64,000 nucleotides of DNA from Hermatobates lingyangjiaoensis (lineage: Eukaryota; Arthropoda; Insecta; Hemiptera; Hermatobatidae), in the NCBI GenBank assembly GCA_026182355.1, contig JAPFBL010000047.1, positions 868,001 through 932,000 of the forward strand. Direction: 5' to 3'. The notes beneath the pieces are model-generated. The model did not search any database. It was not told the origin of the DNA and was given only the letters and a program-made list of their open reading frames with translations. This document shows, one piece after another, positions 44,544 to 56,860 of the stretch (positions are counted from its first letter, which is position 1; each line of letters begins with the position of its first letter). The translations under genes and the position numbers were made by a program.

Positions 44544-44545
44544 TA
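44213..44545 (+). mobile_element. Penelope-like element fragment with TA and TG microsatellites
   Basis: A TA run (44213-44250), a 140-bp coding-like segment, another TA run (44395-44415), the worn F8 module (44443-44466), a third TA run and a (TG)n tract (44512-44542). The segment at 44260-44397 is described separately. Confidence 0.55.
44262..44397 (+). pseudogene. Penelope-like ORF N-terminal fragment
   Basis: One open frame reads EKALFRQIEGLEKKLIDRNY, then SVVFNKTCISEGLLPKYTN. The pattern of a charged helix, then F-x-K-T-C-x-x-x-x-L-L-P-x-Y/F-T-N, resembles the start of Penelope-like reverse transcriptases and similar retroelement ORFs, which precedes the RT core. Homology ends at the TA tract. 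There is no stop within the 40 or so codons. The call rests on motif memory and on the neighbouring F8 module, and no RT core is attached. Confidence 0.5.
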
Positions 44546-45742
44546 ACAGAAATTATGAACGCACATATATTACGAAGGGTGATGTATTTTTAGGTTTAAC
44601 ATATAGTAATGATTGAATTACCAACTATTCAATACAGAAAGCTATGACAATCCTGATTTATAAAAAAAAAGCAATACTACAATATTAATTGGTTCATACA
44701 AATCAATAATGAGTATTGCAATATGAGTTCTGATCAGCCCACAATGTTTACCCATATACCTTCAAGTACTTGTAAGGCTATATTTTATTTTATTGACTAG
44801 TTATCATAGAATCTAAAGTGATATAATCTCCTAATAAATAATTACTAGGGTACAATACTCAGTAATATAAGACTATACGATTCTTGGAGAATTTACACAA
44901 ATTTACTATGATTGAGCAATTATTTATATACAACGTTTGAACCAGTGACCTACATATAATTCCTAAAAATAACATAATTTGAACTAAATTGAAAATTTTA
45001 TTTGTTACCTTCTTCACTATTAGTAAAAGGTTCACAGGGTCTATATCAGAAAAACACTTCGGTTCACGTCAGATTCATATATCAATTGAAAAAGCTTCAG
45101 CCATTTCAAACTTTTATAAAATCGAAATTTGGTATAAAGTTCAGATATACAACTTTTGAGGATATACTTATTCCAAACCATTTCAGAGAACATATTCGAC
45201 TATTGCTTTTAAAATGAATGGAATAACTTCAAAGGTAGTTCACATCTTTTCCTCGATCTGAAGTTTTAACTAATGAAGAAGTTTCTGACCTGTTTATCAA
45301 AACTTTCTTCCGAGCTATTAATCGACATGTCAACCATTTCTAGCCTTCCTAAAGTACGATTATAGAGCCTTAATTCACCCACGTCCACTTTTTTGCTTAT
45401 TATTTCACTTGTTTGAAACAACTTCCACTTGTTGACCTAAACAAGCAACAATCTAAACTTATTGACATAAACTGAGAAAATTACTCATCCTCATTGCAGT
45501 TAATAAGCTTTTTGATTGCACCTTTACATTTATAGTATCGTAGTAATTTAGTAGAATAGATTCTCTACTAAATTACTGAGTAATAGTAGAATAGTTTAGA
45601 TTTAGTATTTAGTGGACTACTAATCGATGTGTATCATAATACATGGAAAGAATTTGATAGTTATTTATCGTGGAAAATTTTAGCAATTTTGCCAAACTTA
45701 TTGCCAAGACGAGGATATGACCACATAATTCATAGACTAGAT
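44546..45742. other. Unassigned
   Basis: A plus-strand open frame (45002-45217) and a following stretch (NEEVSDLFIKTFFRAINRH near 45280-45340) look somewhat protein-like but could not be placed in a family. The rest is AT-rich. Confidence 0.3.
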
Positions 45743-45930
45743 CAGTGGTTCTCAAACAGGTGCGCCCAATATAACAGAAAATTTAATTTATATATGATTA
45801 TATTTTTTAAAATTCATATGATTTTCATATATTTTAGACACCAAGAATGTGGTATCCAAGTCAATCCAGACTTCGCCATTTGACATTTTGAACTGGAAGG
45901 TAAATTCATTAATCTTTAAGAGGCAATGGA
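45743..45930 (+). mobile_element. Left end of a hAT (Buster-type) element, truncated
   Basis: CAGTGGTTCTCAAACAGGTG is a hAT terminal repeat. The next 180 bp, including CGCCATTTGACATTTTGAAC and GGAAGGTAAATT, match the left half of the MITE at 4313-4891. The eight bases before it, GACTAGAT, have TA at the centre, as at the other copy. No right end was found. Confidence 0.65.
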
Positions 45931-47713
45931 TAATCCGATAATCCTTTCCATTTCTCTTTCCTCGTGGATCAAATCGGTCATTGCCTACCTCTTTGAATCT
46001 TAATTTAAGTACTTTGTTTATTTTTGATAATTTCCCCTGGGATCAGTTGGCAATAGACTTAAGTAGGACTAAGGAAAATATGGTAATCAGATTAGCGACC
46101 TATGATCCATGTTGTTGGTTTTATCAGATGGTGAATGACTGGTCAGATCCGAGACATTGACCTTTTCGTCACTAATAATCTAGTCACTAGATTATTCAGA
46201 GAATAAACCCAAAAATTGCGAATTTTTGCTACAGAAACTGTTTCAAAACACAAGTTTTGATAGAGGGAATTGTTGAAGAATCTGGATATCTTCCTATTTT
46301 GAAATCGAAAAATATAAAACTGTTCTGTTTACAACAGTACATTTTAAACACGAAAATACTATTGAGTCTTGTCTCTGACCTGCTGAAGTCCCTCTCTTTA
46401 AATGGGGAACTCTATAGCGGTAATCCTGTGAACCTTCAAAGTTATGACAATAACTTTGAATGAATTCTTTTGATCATAGACGAAGGAACAACAATGTTGT
46501 TCACAGACTTTTTTAAATAGCATTGTTACAAAATTAAAGATTTATAAGCTCTATTATGTTTAGTTTTGATAAAATTATAAGGAATAAACAGTTTACGAGT
46601 TCTAGGTTGCTTGACAAAATAATCTTAACGGAATTGCAAATCTTGTAAGATATAATATTACTATTAACCTAATAAACCGTAATACTTCATACGTCTGTGT
46701 TTCCTCATTTCATATTCGGAATACTTCTTTTATATATAGATTTGTTCACAAGCCGCTCTGTTCGTAATATGTACCAGTAATTAATTAATTTACTGCTTTG
46801 TTAACTAAATAATTTAATTTAGTTGTGTCACTTTCTGTAGAGCAACGCTATCCTGTTTAATTTTATAAAACCTATTGTATTTTCAAGCAGTTCACCAAAT
46901 CTGTAGGTTGCAAGTGTCTAGTTTGTGGGTTTGGAAACCCATAATGGTTAGCATGTTTAATGCCTCTAATTAGGAAGTTTCTTTTCTTTTTTTTATCATT
47001 GGGATTTTTCTCTTTAAAGAGTCATTGGGACTTTATATTTTGATCGGCACATATGTTTCCGAATTTCTGCGGTTTTTGTTTCTTTTTAAATATTTCAAAC
47101 TGTATTTTTTGTGCAATTGTATAATACTGCCATGTTTTGTTATGCAATATATTTGTAGCCATTGTATTAATTTTTTTTTATAGGCCTCTTCCTTTTATCA
47201 TATAAGAGACGAAGTTTTCATTTGATACTACAAGGTTGTTTTCTTTTACACGATATTTTTGACAAACGGTTTATATTCAATGCATCCAGTAAAGATTACT
47301 ATGTTTTAAAATCAAAATGATCAAGAAGTAAATTAATTAGTAGACAAGTCACTGTTTAACTAGTAGGTTTGAACAGATGAATGTAATCCATCTAATGTCA
47401 GAGGGAAACTAATGTAAATTAATGTAATGTAGCTCTAATAAAGGAATGACCATCATCCATTCCTGCAGATTGTTCAGCTGAAGTGATTGCAGTGGGCTTC
47501 ATAAATATATCCCTGATTCTTCTATTGTCAAGTATTTGTGTTCTTCTGGATTTTTCACCCATTAAAAATAACACTTTACAAAACCATAAACATTAAAATA
47601 CAATCATTTTATTTTTTCTAAGGTACCTCTGACTGAGAAATAAGAATCACTTACACAACAAATAATAACAAACTTTACTAATTTTATATATGCACAAATT
47701 TTATACTATTACG

Positions 47714-47756
<43 letters not shown>

Positions 47757-47964
47757 TAAATTGGCAGTAAAATATCCAGCAAAAAAAAATAGGAGCGTAT
47801 TCTTCATTTTAATTTCAAACCTCATTCGAATTCATTTTATTGAGAATGCTTATTGTTCTAGCAAACTAGAGTAGGCAATTAAGGACTTACTTTTATTAAT
47901 AGTAATCTGTGAACCTGCTATTCAAATAATATAAAGTTCTTCAATTGCATCTATACTATCCAGA
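45931..47964. other. AT-rich stretch with a (TA)n tract
   Basis: (TA)n lies at 47717-47752. No coding frame or element end was supported. Confidence 0.4.
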
Positions 47965-48262
47965 GAGAGGCCATGTGAATAAAATCGAACTTGCAATGCT
48001 CCTTGATAACAAGTGAAGACCCGGGTTCGATCCGCAACATTTGTCGTCGATTTATTCATGCGTGAGGTAAAAAATCAATGAGTAACATCGAAAAAAAATC
48101 CCTGAAGCTAACCTATTTTTTAATATCTAAAAAGACTTAATCCATATAATCTTTTTCGCGCGTGCCCCTGATCCGGTGTTGGCGTCGATTTATTCATGCG
48201 TGAGGTAAAGAAATCTGAGTACATCGTCCCTCGAAGAGCTAACTAAAACACAACTTTGGGCT
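47965..48262 (+). mobile_element. tRNA-headed SINE, with a second partial copy
   Basis: The head has the B box GGTTCGATCCGC at 48023-48034, followed by GTCGATTTATTCATGCGTGAGG and ATCAATGAGTAACATCG. At 48165-48262 the same body returns (CGATTTATTCATGCGTGAGGT, then ATCGTCCCTCGAAGAGC), so a partial second copy lies downstream. The family matches the minus-strand SINE at 50575-50815. Confidence 0.65.
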
Positions 48263-48454
48263 TGTGTTTGCTTAGCTTTCTTCTTCAAAACGGAGTCAGA
48301 CAAGAACTTCAGTAGTATTCAATGTATTTCTTGGTGCATAACTCTATTTTCCTTTACATTGATATTCTTAATTCTTATTTCTTAAATCAAGCTTTCAATG
48401 CTTCTAGCTTTGATGGCTCAATGTCTCCGGTATAAATCGACAATGATTTTCCAA

Positions 48455-48790
48455 AATTTTGTATTTGTTAGACCTTTTTTTTAGACTGGCCACTTATCCA
48501 TGGGAGCACTGGAGAAGAATATGTTCCAGGCTTTCCTCTACTAAGAGGCAGGCTCCACACAGGTAGCTGTCAGATAACTTGAAACGGTGTAGAAATTTGT
48601 TTGTGGCAATGTGGCCCATACGATCTCTTGTAGGTTTGACTATTGTTGCATATTATTTATCGTGGGAGAGCTTCATGAGAAGCGACTGCTGACTTGGTTC
48701 ACAACTAAGTTACTATTATCACCACTTGGAGGTGTCAGCACAACCATTGCCACTTTAGTACCTGTTTGTAATGTTCTTTTTCTTTTGTTA
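48455..48790 (-). pseudogene. Non-LTR retrotransposon C-terminal fragment
   Basis: On the minus strand 48640-48470 reads RDRMGHIATNKFLHRFKLSD, then YLCGACLLVEESLEHILLQC. This is the C-terminal cysteine/histidine region of Jockey/I/R1-like LINE polyproteins (C-x-x-C followed by E-H-x-L-x-x-C). Upstream sequence to about 48790 (QTGTKVAMVVLTPPSGDNS) may be earlier Pol sequence but is less clear. Stops and frame changes show it is inactive. It differs in sequence from the LINE at 55390. Confidence 0.65.
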
Positions 48791-48873
48791 GTTCAATATG
48801 AGAAATCGTTTCATTTTTTCTTGTTTTACTCCTCTGTATTATGAACTATATCACAACTATATTTTATAAAATA

Positions 48874-50249
48874 CTAGAAAATGTACCCGTCTTGACGGAA
48901 TCAAAAATTCAATTATACTTGGTATTCCAACATATCAATTATAGTATTATACTAATACTATAATTAGAAATTATAGAATAGTAGAAAACACCATTATTAG
49001 TACAGTGTTAAACAAATGCCTTGTATACACTACATTAGCTGTCTGTCCTTCAGGTTCATGGAAGAACAATCAGTTGAAACCTCTGGACTATTGAGCAAGT
49101 AAACTACAGTTGACCATGTGAGAAAAACTTGTTTCGCTAACTTGAATTCTGCGTTAGATAAAGTCTCCCTTTGCGACTTAGTTAACGTCATTGCGAAATA
49201 GACTCTGAAAGGACTTGCAATCATTTGAATGGAAACAGACAGTGGTTCGGAAGACTCCCAATACCACATCCAGTCATTATGTCCGCCCTATGGCATACCT
49301 GTGTAGAGCACGAACTCAGAGTCGTGTCCCGTTGCACAGTTTTTGGGTCACTCATGTTTCGTAACATGAAATTGTTACTGCTATAAATTGCAGCATCATT
49401 GGTGCTCCTACTTTAAGTTTTACTCATGAGCAGGCATCCAGGAGAAATAAATTCCGAGTCAAGAAATTCAATTAGATAATGAACTGCTATCTTCATCACT
49501 AATCCAATCTCTTTACTGACTTGTAAAGTTCTTTCTCGCTTCATATAGCGTAAGAAACTTGTTTTGGTGATTTCTCATGCCTGTTCATATTAAGGGCTGA
49601 GAATTGCTCGTTTACAAAACATTTATTCTCAATAGATAGTACATCCTTAACTCTGTGAAACACCATTTCAATAGATGTCAAATACGCAATATATTCATGT
49701 GCTCAATTGAAATTAAAATTCAACTAACAATACCTACTTGCCACACCTGTGTATTTTCAAAACAAACTTGTCTGTGAAGTTAGAAAATACAGCTAAAAGC
49801 CCCAAACTTCGCTTCTGTACTGAATTAATAATCTATTTAGAGCATATTTTAAGTTAGGCACACACAAATCCAGTGTCAATGTTTCCAGCTCGCTATGTCT
49901 TATGGTGGCTGATTTAACTTGTGAAACATTTTTGCGTTAAACTTCCCATAACTTCACTTCTAACGTTGAATTTTCCAATCAATTCATAGCCTATATTTAA
50001 GTTAGACCTACACAAATCTACTGTAAAAGTTTCAGCTATATATGTCTTATAAGGTAGCTGAGTTTACCTGTGACAAAGTTTTGCGACAAACCGACAAACC
50101 AACAAACCGACAAACCGATAAACCGACAAACAGACAGAAATTTTTCTAAGGGTGGATTCGGTTTCTCCAATGTATGAAACGTAAAGAAAACTTGAAATGA
50201 GTCAGTTCTAAGCAATGTACAGACAAAATCATTATTTTCTTTATAAAGA
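48874..50249 (-). mobile_element. Helitron derivative, 1.38 kb, both ends visible
   Basis: On the minus strand the element starts TCTTTATAAAG (after an A) and ends CCGTC-AA-GACGG hairpin, GTACATTTTCTAG, before a T: the A|TC...CTAG|T pattern of Helitrons. The 3' half contains the end of the helicase frame (see separate entry). The 5' half is non-coding and has a short run of the 8-bp ACAAACCG-type repeat (50080-50135). A second copy with matching ends is at 58099-59537. It looks like an internally deleted derivative of an autonomous Helitron. Confidence 0.85.
49030..49400 (-). pseudogene. Helitron helicase C-terminal fragment, copy 1
   Basis: The minus-strand frame includes FRVYFAMTLTKSQRETLSN, a version of the PIF1/Helitron motif normally reading FAMTINKSQGQTLSN. 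It is followed by FKLAKQVFLTWSTVVYLL, corresponding to the usual VFSHGQLYVALSR. Helicase residues upstream (KTVQRDTTL-like, from NGTRL) can be read near 49330 in a shifted frame. The key GQ and SHGQ residues are changed (RE and LTWS), so this copy is inactive. Confidence 0.75.
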
Positions 50250-50574
50250 TTTCCATCAACCACTTGCTACAGGTACAAGAACATGAATATTATATCAAAA
50301 GCAAACTGTTTGTGTATTGCATTTTATCAAATAATATTAAAATAGTATTTTAGTTATTATATTTAATGATCTATCGTTGTGTAGATCTAGTAATTTTTTG
50401 ATTCACCTCAGACTTACCTTTTAGTATATTCCTTTTTTGTGTAGTGCATAGCATAATTGGCTGTACAAAACTGGTAGTTTTCCAGTGCCGATAACTTATT
50501 GGATTTCACCCTTTAGTATTCTAGAGGTAGAAAGTGTGATTTATTTATTATTGGGAACTTATTTTAATAATGGG
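50250..50574. other. Unassigned AT-rich DNA
   Basis: No supported feature. Confidence 0.35.
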
Positions 50575-50815
50575 TGAGCCTCATTGCCTGGTTGATTCTA
50601 TGTTGGGAGTCCAACATTTACCTAACCCAAGTGTATAGATTAGGAAATTTTAACGAATACCTAACACTGTAACAAAGGCTTAACGTGCTCTTTGAGGGAC
50701 GATTTACTCAGATTTCTTTACCTTCTCGCATGAATAAATCGACGCCAGTGTGCGAATCGAACCCGGGGTCTACTTGTCCAGAGGGGAGCATGCAAGCCGA
50801 TGGACCACACTGGCC
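50575..50815 (-). mobile_element. tRNA-headed SINE, minus strand
   Basis: From 50815 downward on the minus strand: AGTGTGGTCCATCGGCTTGC (A-box region), GGGTTCGATTCGCAC (B box, 50751-50765), then GGCGTCGATTTATTCATGCG, AAATCTGAGTAAATCGTCCC and GTTACAGTGTTAGGTATTCG. The body is the same as that at 47965-48262. Confidence 0.7.
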
Positions 50816-53284
50816 TCTGGATGTATTGAACAATGAACTTGTAATTGAATAGCAGGTCGACAACTATATGTAAAAGTCAGCTATGCCTTCTTCTGATTCA
50901 GTAAATTGTGTGGCATGATCTTAAGTGAGCAAATAATTTATTTTTTAAGATAGTGAATTGGTCAACCAGGGCTTTTAAGAGGAAAAAAAAATGTGTCCTT
51001 TTTTGGGCCCCCCTTTCCAGCCCTGGTCATATCTAGATAATTCATTTGCACTATAATATATGTTCTGAGTAAAGCAGAATCTTATTAAAGGTCGGTGGGT
51101 TATTAAAAAAAAAAAAATAGTCTGCCAACGTAATGTGACAGTTGGGAAGATTGGGAATAAATTCATCAAACGGAGTCGTTTTATTCAGACAATTTTCCTG
51201 TAAAATATCAAAAAAGAGCAACTACAGGAAAGTGAAAACCAGGTTTTTTTTTTATTACCAACTACTTGAGAAGAAGTAAAATTTGACAAAGTTGGATCGA
51301 AAAGTGGCAACCTGGCAACCCTGGAGATGAATGAGTAATGGTTGTGACAGTGCACTCTGATTATTGGAATAGGCTAATTGTGAGGTTGATGAATTTTAAA
51401 AAACGATATTTTATTATAGACAACTGGAAACACCGTAAAATTGAAATATTTTCCTGATCTGTAGTGACATCAAAATTAATAATGCCATAAAATGATATTG
51501 CAGAAGTGGTTAAATTTAAGTGCAGATATAGTACTACATATACTAAATGGCCTACTACAAAATCATAAAATAGTGAAAAGAAAGTGAGTTATAAAATAAA
51601 TATTTTAATTTTATTGCGCTTAAGTAATTAGCAACTTTGGGGTGTTAAGGAGAAAATGTAACTTTTATTTAGAAACCAATCCCTTTCCCTTTAAATGAGA
51701 AATCATAGAAAAATATATGAATTCATTACCAGTGAATAGTTCAATAAGTGATTTAAGAAAAGTTATTGACGCTATGGTGTTTCTAGAGCCTACTTTGTGA
51801 GGCATTCTCTCCGTGGCCCTACCTACAGTGGTCGGTCTCTAGCGGGCAATTCCAGGACCCAATATCGCTGATTGCGAACCACTGGGCTCTTAGTAATTGC
51901 ATCGCAGGCCAGATGCCCACCCTGCTTACATCCCCTAAATAATTCCCTAATTTATTATTTACTCGCCCTCTTGCTTTAGGGCTTTCACAACACCCTTTTC
52001 CCTTCATCTTTCATACTTAACAAATTAAATATTTATATTGTCATTTCAATCATAAAGACCTATTATACAAGCTATTCTAAGATATAGCGAATTAATTGCA
52101 ACTAACATTATACGCTAAGAATATATCTTAATTATTTAAAAATATTACCTTAAGAAAAAGTTTGAAACTGCATTATTCTAAAAGAAACAGCTTCCAAAAT
52201 CTGTATAAATAATAATTATAAAAATCAAAATCAATGTATGATTACTTTATATTATTCATCACCATGCATCAATGGTGAAATATAATAAGACTATTTTATG
52301 TCGAAATATTTGTTCTTCACCAGAAAATGATAGCAAGTACTTCTTTTAAATTACTCTGATTTTCATTGTACTTACTTAATTTTGTATATTAGTTATGTTC
52401 CTGAAAAGCATATATAAAACGATGAAAAAACACAAGTAATGATATTTCTAACCAAATGAAATACAAACGCAATAACATCGAAACAAAACTAAGAAATCTG
52501 TATCTTCTTAATAAGGGAGTTGTAGCCTGATTATAAACACTACATCATGATCATCAGTAAATACCACTATATAAAAACATGAGTAATCGATTACATAACA
52601 GATGAGACAAACAAAATTACTTTTTCTTTTCAAATGACGAATTTTACCTCAAAAAAATCATAACAATTATAACATATTCTAACAAAGGAACCAAATTACA
52701 TAACGTAGAACATTACATAATAATTTAATAATACATGAAGAAAAAGCAATTAGAATATAAAGAAGTGTATCATACACTTTTATTATTGTTTTTCTCGCAC
52801 AATTACATCTGATAATTGTTGGGTTGGGTTTGTGTATCTAATATATTTTGAGCAAACAGCTGATCGGGCTACTTCATAAACCATAGTCAAAGTCAGATAT
52901 AAACAGTATTTTATTTAGTGTACAACTAGATTTTTTCTGTATATAAATAAGTATTACAACTTTTACTTTAATGAGAAATTTAGTATGCGTTAAATATCGT
53001 ATTTAAAACTCACACTAAAGAAGCTACAAATGTTTGATAGGAATAGACGTACAAGTTTTACACTTTTTTAGAATGTGTAGGATGTGGACACTGACTAAAC
53101 TTTTCACACACAAATTCACAAACCTCAACTTTATATGTTTACAGTTTAGCAGTGAATACTTAGTTGACATTTTATAGCTAGTTATATCAAACCTGAAGGA
53201 AAACATTTTTGTTTTATTATAATTTTTGTTAAGAAACAAGTATTTATAAAATGCATTCAGTAAATGAACATTCAGATACAGTTA
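50816..53284. other. Unassigned AT-rich DNA with one GC-richer island
   Basis: 51790-52010 is GC-richer with a 62-codon minus-strand frame lacking motifs. The rest has dense stops on both strands. Confidence 0.35.
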
Positions 53285-53335
53285 ATTTGAACCTGAAGAA
53301 CTGACCGAGTCCCTATAAACTTTAGTTTTGTTAAT
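53285..53335 (+). repeat. F4 repeat fragment
   Basis: AACCTGAAGAACTGACCGAG followed by TCCC and TAAACT is the same as the complement of 29030-29075. Only the terminal 45 bp are present. Confidence 0.6.
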
Positions 53336-54680
53336 ATTCTATGGTCGATACTTTACTGTGGTCCCTAGTCTCCTCAGAGAGCTTGTGTCTGTGCGCAGTT
53401 GCGTGAAAATTTAGAGGGAACATCGGTGATAAATATACAATTTAAACACTTTTTTACAGAAAATCAGATTGACCTGAATCTGAACATAAACTATTCAGAC
53501 AATATATTGTATTTAAGACAATGAACTCTTGTATTAAGTCCTTCAGAGAATTAATATTACAACGTTATTGCAAATATGAGTAAATAACATGCATTAAATG
53601 ATTGTCCAACTAATAATCCAGTATATTTTTTTTTAAAATATATATTTTAAAAAATAAACATTGATCATATGTAATGTGTTAACTTATTATTTGTTTGATA
53701 CTAATTATATTCCTTACTTATTCTAATGTTAACAAACTCATTTTCGTTACCTAACAGTGAATTTAAGTTAGGATTGTGATCAAAGTAGAGCACATATAAA
53801 GGAAATACTTGAGATTGTTTGAAGAGGCAAGGGGAAGTTGAAATGAAGTTGAGGACCATTTCTATAGTAAAGCAGACATCTGAGTTGAGGCTCGTCGTTG
53901 ACGCTAAAACTACTTGAGTCATTAGGAAGGTCCTTTTAATCATCCGGTGTCGAGTTGAAAGCCAGAGAGTTTGTCTACAGTTCCACTCAAGTCAATTCAA
54001 TTGTCAGTTAAAGATGTTCTTGTTAGATATCAGACTCGTTCTTAGCCCTTCCGCAAAAAGCCTTGCGCTAAGTGCAAATACTTTAAACTGTGTTAAAACA
54101 TTAATTCTGAAAACTTTCAAAGAGTGAATATTGAGAAGACTTATTTTATCATTTTATTATATATAAACCTACTTCAATTATTTTTACGATGATTTTTATA
54201 TTTATCTCGAAAAACCTCAATAACAAAAGACGACTTTGCAACTAAAACCTAGTATTCAGTAGAGTGGGAAAGAAAATGTTTCAAGGACACTAATAACAGG
54301 GCCATTAGTCCTAATGATGATTACCAAAGAAGAGAAAAGGTCAATAATGAGCACCAAGCAAAATAACGACCCATAAAATACTGCATATTAAATTTATTAA
54401 TTTCATCTAAGCTCAACAAATAGTGTTTCCTTCACCATTGGCAGTAATATCAAGCAAGTAAAGTCTCTTACATGTAATATTCAATATAGGCTTTCATTAC
54501 TTACCACATCATTTGCTAAGCCAAGGTTTCCTAACGAGGAAAATGTAGTGTGAGAAATATTCAGGTAGATAATAGGAAATTATTATTACTGGAATATTTT
54601 TCATGTGCCATATTTATTTGAGTATAACGCGGCAAATTTTCGGTGCCGGTTATAAACGAGGTCTGGGTTACCAACTCAAA
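53336..54680. other. AT-rich stretch, nothing recognised
   Basis: The 80-codon minus frame at 53701-53943 has no motif. At 54600-54660 a GAGTATAACGCGGCAAATTTT block may belong to the transposon that follows. Confidence 0.35.
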
Positions 54681-54686
54681 GAAACC

Positions 54687-54905
54687 TGGTCTATCTTGAT
54701 ATCCAGGATTAAAACATTATGGGAAGGTAAACCAAATGGTATGATAATCAAGAGTTTTTTTAAAGGCTGACATCAGAAATGTAATAGAAATCACAGAAGA
54801 TGATGTACTGTGTGATTCAAACCCAGAAGGAACTGAAGAAACTAAAGAAACGATGTTCTCGCCAAATGGGACACTGATGGTAAATGCCTGGTAAGGCTTT
54901 GATAG
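54687..54905 (+). pseudogene. pogo/Tigger (DDE_1) transposase C-terminal fragment
   Basis: The plus-strand frame reads WSILISRIKTLWEGKPNG, MIIKSFFK and, after a one-base shift in a T/A run near 54765, ADIRNVIEITEDDVLCDSN. In Tigger/pogo transposases the segment after the last catalytic aspartate ends in a W...I-K-x-S-F-K-K-C-G-I-x-N-x-x-x-x-x-E-D-D-x-L pattern, which this follows. PEGTEETKETMFSPNGTL continues to about 54890. The DDE core and DNA-binding domain are missing. The call is from motif memory. Confidence 0.55.
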
Positions 54906-55078
54906 AAAAAAACAACCCAACAGATACATGTATTAGATAGAATCTCTTTTCTATTAGATATAATTTTTCAAAAACAAAATTAAATTCTTAAACTAAATAT
55001 ATATCAGCGTCTAACCCACAGTAAGAAATTTAGAATTGTACCTAAGGTCATTCAACCTGGTTTTCGTCAGTATCTGTG

Positions 55079-55113
55079 TGGCTCTGACGTTTTAGTTGAA
55101 AGATCTTAGTAAC
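55079..55113 (+). repeat. F5 repeat fragment with a collapsed hairpin
   Basis: GCTCTGACG followed by GTTGAAAGATCTTAGT keeps the first box start and the GAA-AGATCT-U-AG part of F5, but about ten bases of the hairpin are deleted, so the module cannot fold. Confidence 0.55.
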
Positions 55114-55389
55114 ATTTCTAAATTTCTGGCAATGGTTAGCAATTGAAATTTACTGCGAAATCTTGGCATACAAATATATCAAAACATTAAAAAAATATGC
55201 GTTGAATAACAACAAAGAACCCTTCAGTATCTTGGTCTCAGTGTTATAAATGGGAAGAACAGCAACTTTTATATGTACATTAATATTGATAAAAAATTAA
55301 TGCCTGGAATAATAATTATCAATAATAATCACTAATAATAATAATTATTGATTATCTCCAAAGGCATCTAACACCTAGCAATATTTTCC

Positions 55390-55930
55390 TACAGTACTCA
55401 GCAGATTATCGAATAACCACCTTGATTTGAACAACTACCGATTAGCTATGTTTCTAACCGGACTTGGTATATTAAAAAGTTACTTCAATATCTTTAAAAT
55501 TGATGACTCAGCTTTATACAACTGCGATAATCTCAGTGTCGAAACCCCGGAACACCTTCTCTTCCATTGTGCTCTTCTCAATATCAACAGGCACCATCTT
55601 CGGAAAACTACAACGTTACAAGGATTAAACTGGCCACCAAGAAAGACTTAACTGTTAACAAATTTATTTCATAGTTTTAACAAATTCTTAAATACCTTAG
55701 ATGTAACGTTATGAATACCAAATTCATATAACGTAGTATAATTAATATATCATAAATATTTATTTTAATTTACTTTAATAATAATGGAATCAATAAAAAT
55801 ATATCAAAATCATATACATATAGTATAAAAAATGGAGCATGTGAAAATATTGCAATAAACTCCCTCCAAATAGGGGTTCTAGTTTAGAGAACAAAGATAA
55901 TTATTATTTATATAATTTAATACTCTTGCA
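55390..55930 (+). mobile_element. Non-LTR retrotransposon 3' end (Jockey/I/R1-like)
   Basis: The coding part (about 55390-55650) reads NNYRLAMFLTGLGILKSYFN, then YNCDNLSVETPEHLLFHCAL and RKTTTLQGLNWPPRKT before a TAA. It is the C-terminal C-x(n)-C, ETPEH-LLF-x-C region that ends Jockey/I/R1-type polyproteins. The 3' UTR to about 55900 carries AATGGAGCATGTGAAAAT and AATAAACTCCCTCC and is shared with 37030-37180. The RT and endonuclease parts are missing (5' truncation). The reading frame is uninterrupted over the last 74 codons, so the copy is fairly young. Confidence 0.75.
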
Positions 55931-56529
55931 ACAGTAATATTGATCACCTATATTATTACTGTACTTTGTAGTGTAATATTGTCAACCTTTCTGATATGAA
56001 ATAATTATGCAAGGTATATTTATTAGTAATTGAAAAGAGCCCTTTTGTAGTTTTGTTTGTATAAATAATAGTAAAAAAATAATTGCATAGTTTAAAGAAT
56101 GAATGATGAGATAAAACTAAGATGTGTTTAAATGAAATTTTAGCTACTTATAATTGTACTAGAAATTTTAAAATTAAGAAAAAGTACACAAGTTTAAAAA
56201 ATTGAAAACAAATTTAATTTATGGTTATTGAACAATACAGGGCCTCGTGGTAAATATAGGACTGTTGAGAATTCGTAAAACAAAAATAATGATGGTTAAT
56301 TTTATTCAATAAGAAGCTTAAATTTTGTTTTGCGAAATTATTTTAAGCACTGGTTAAGGCAACCATCAAACAATATCTTAATTGTCTGGTATTTTTCAGC
56401 TCGTGTTTTTCTGCCTTTTGACTTTCAAATTACGTTTTGTTCCTAATAATTTTATTTTAAAGAAATATAAAGTTTTATTCATTACTAATTATTACTTTTT
56501 ATATTATACATACTACGACATCATGATTT
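55931..56529. other. AT-rich stretch, nothing recognised
   Basis: No supported feature. Confidence 0.35.
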
Positions 56530-56860
56530 CACAATAAACACATGAAAATCAATTAACTTCCAAGCCACAAAAAGAATATTGTGTCCTCAGCCTCATCTGT
56601 GAGGGTTAACAGCTGGCTAATAGGTTTTTACTTGTTTGTTCCTGAACTCCTTTGTATACCCTTATATCTCTCCCCGGTCCAGTGACCTTTCCTCCGCTTA
56701 ACATCCTATAAAATACTTCTCTTGCCATACACTCTTCTCAACCTCTCACTAGATGGTTCTAATCCCTGGTTTCAGTTGGGATTTGACTCTGGCGAAGACC
56801 GCTTTTTACGATTGAAAGATCTTAGTCTTTCTTCTCATTTCTTATTGAAGGTTGGACGAT
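56530..56860. repeat. F5 element: inverted piece, spacer, direct copy
   Basis: 56535-56630 is an inverted, partly deleted F5 copy. The spacer 56630-56770 (ACTCCTTTG, TCTTCTCAACCTCTCACTAG) matches 28730-28870. The direct copy has GACT, CTGGCGA, hairpin, GAA-AGATCT-U and AGTC at 56785-56827. The A6 to G change in the box should abolish hammerhead activity, although stem I pairing is kept. Confidence 0.7.

Noticed and set aside
45002..45340. Protein-like stretches in the plus strand
   Set aside because: Frames are short, interrupted and not attributable to any family. Kept only as unassigned sequence.
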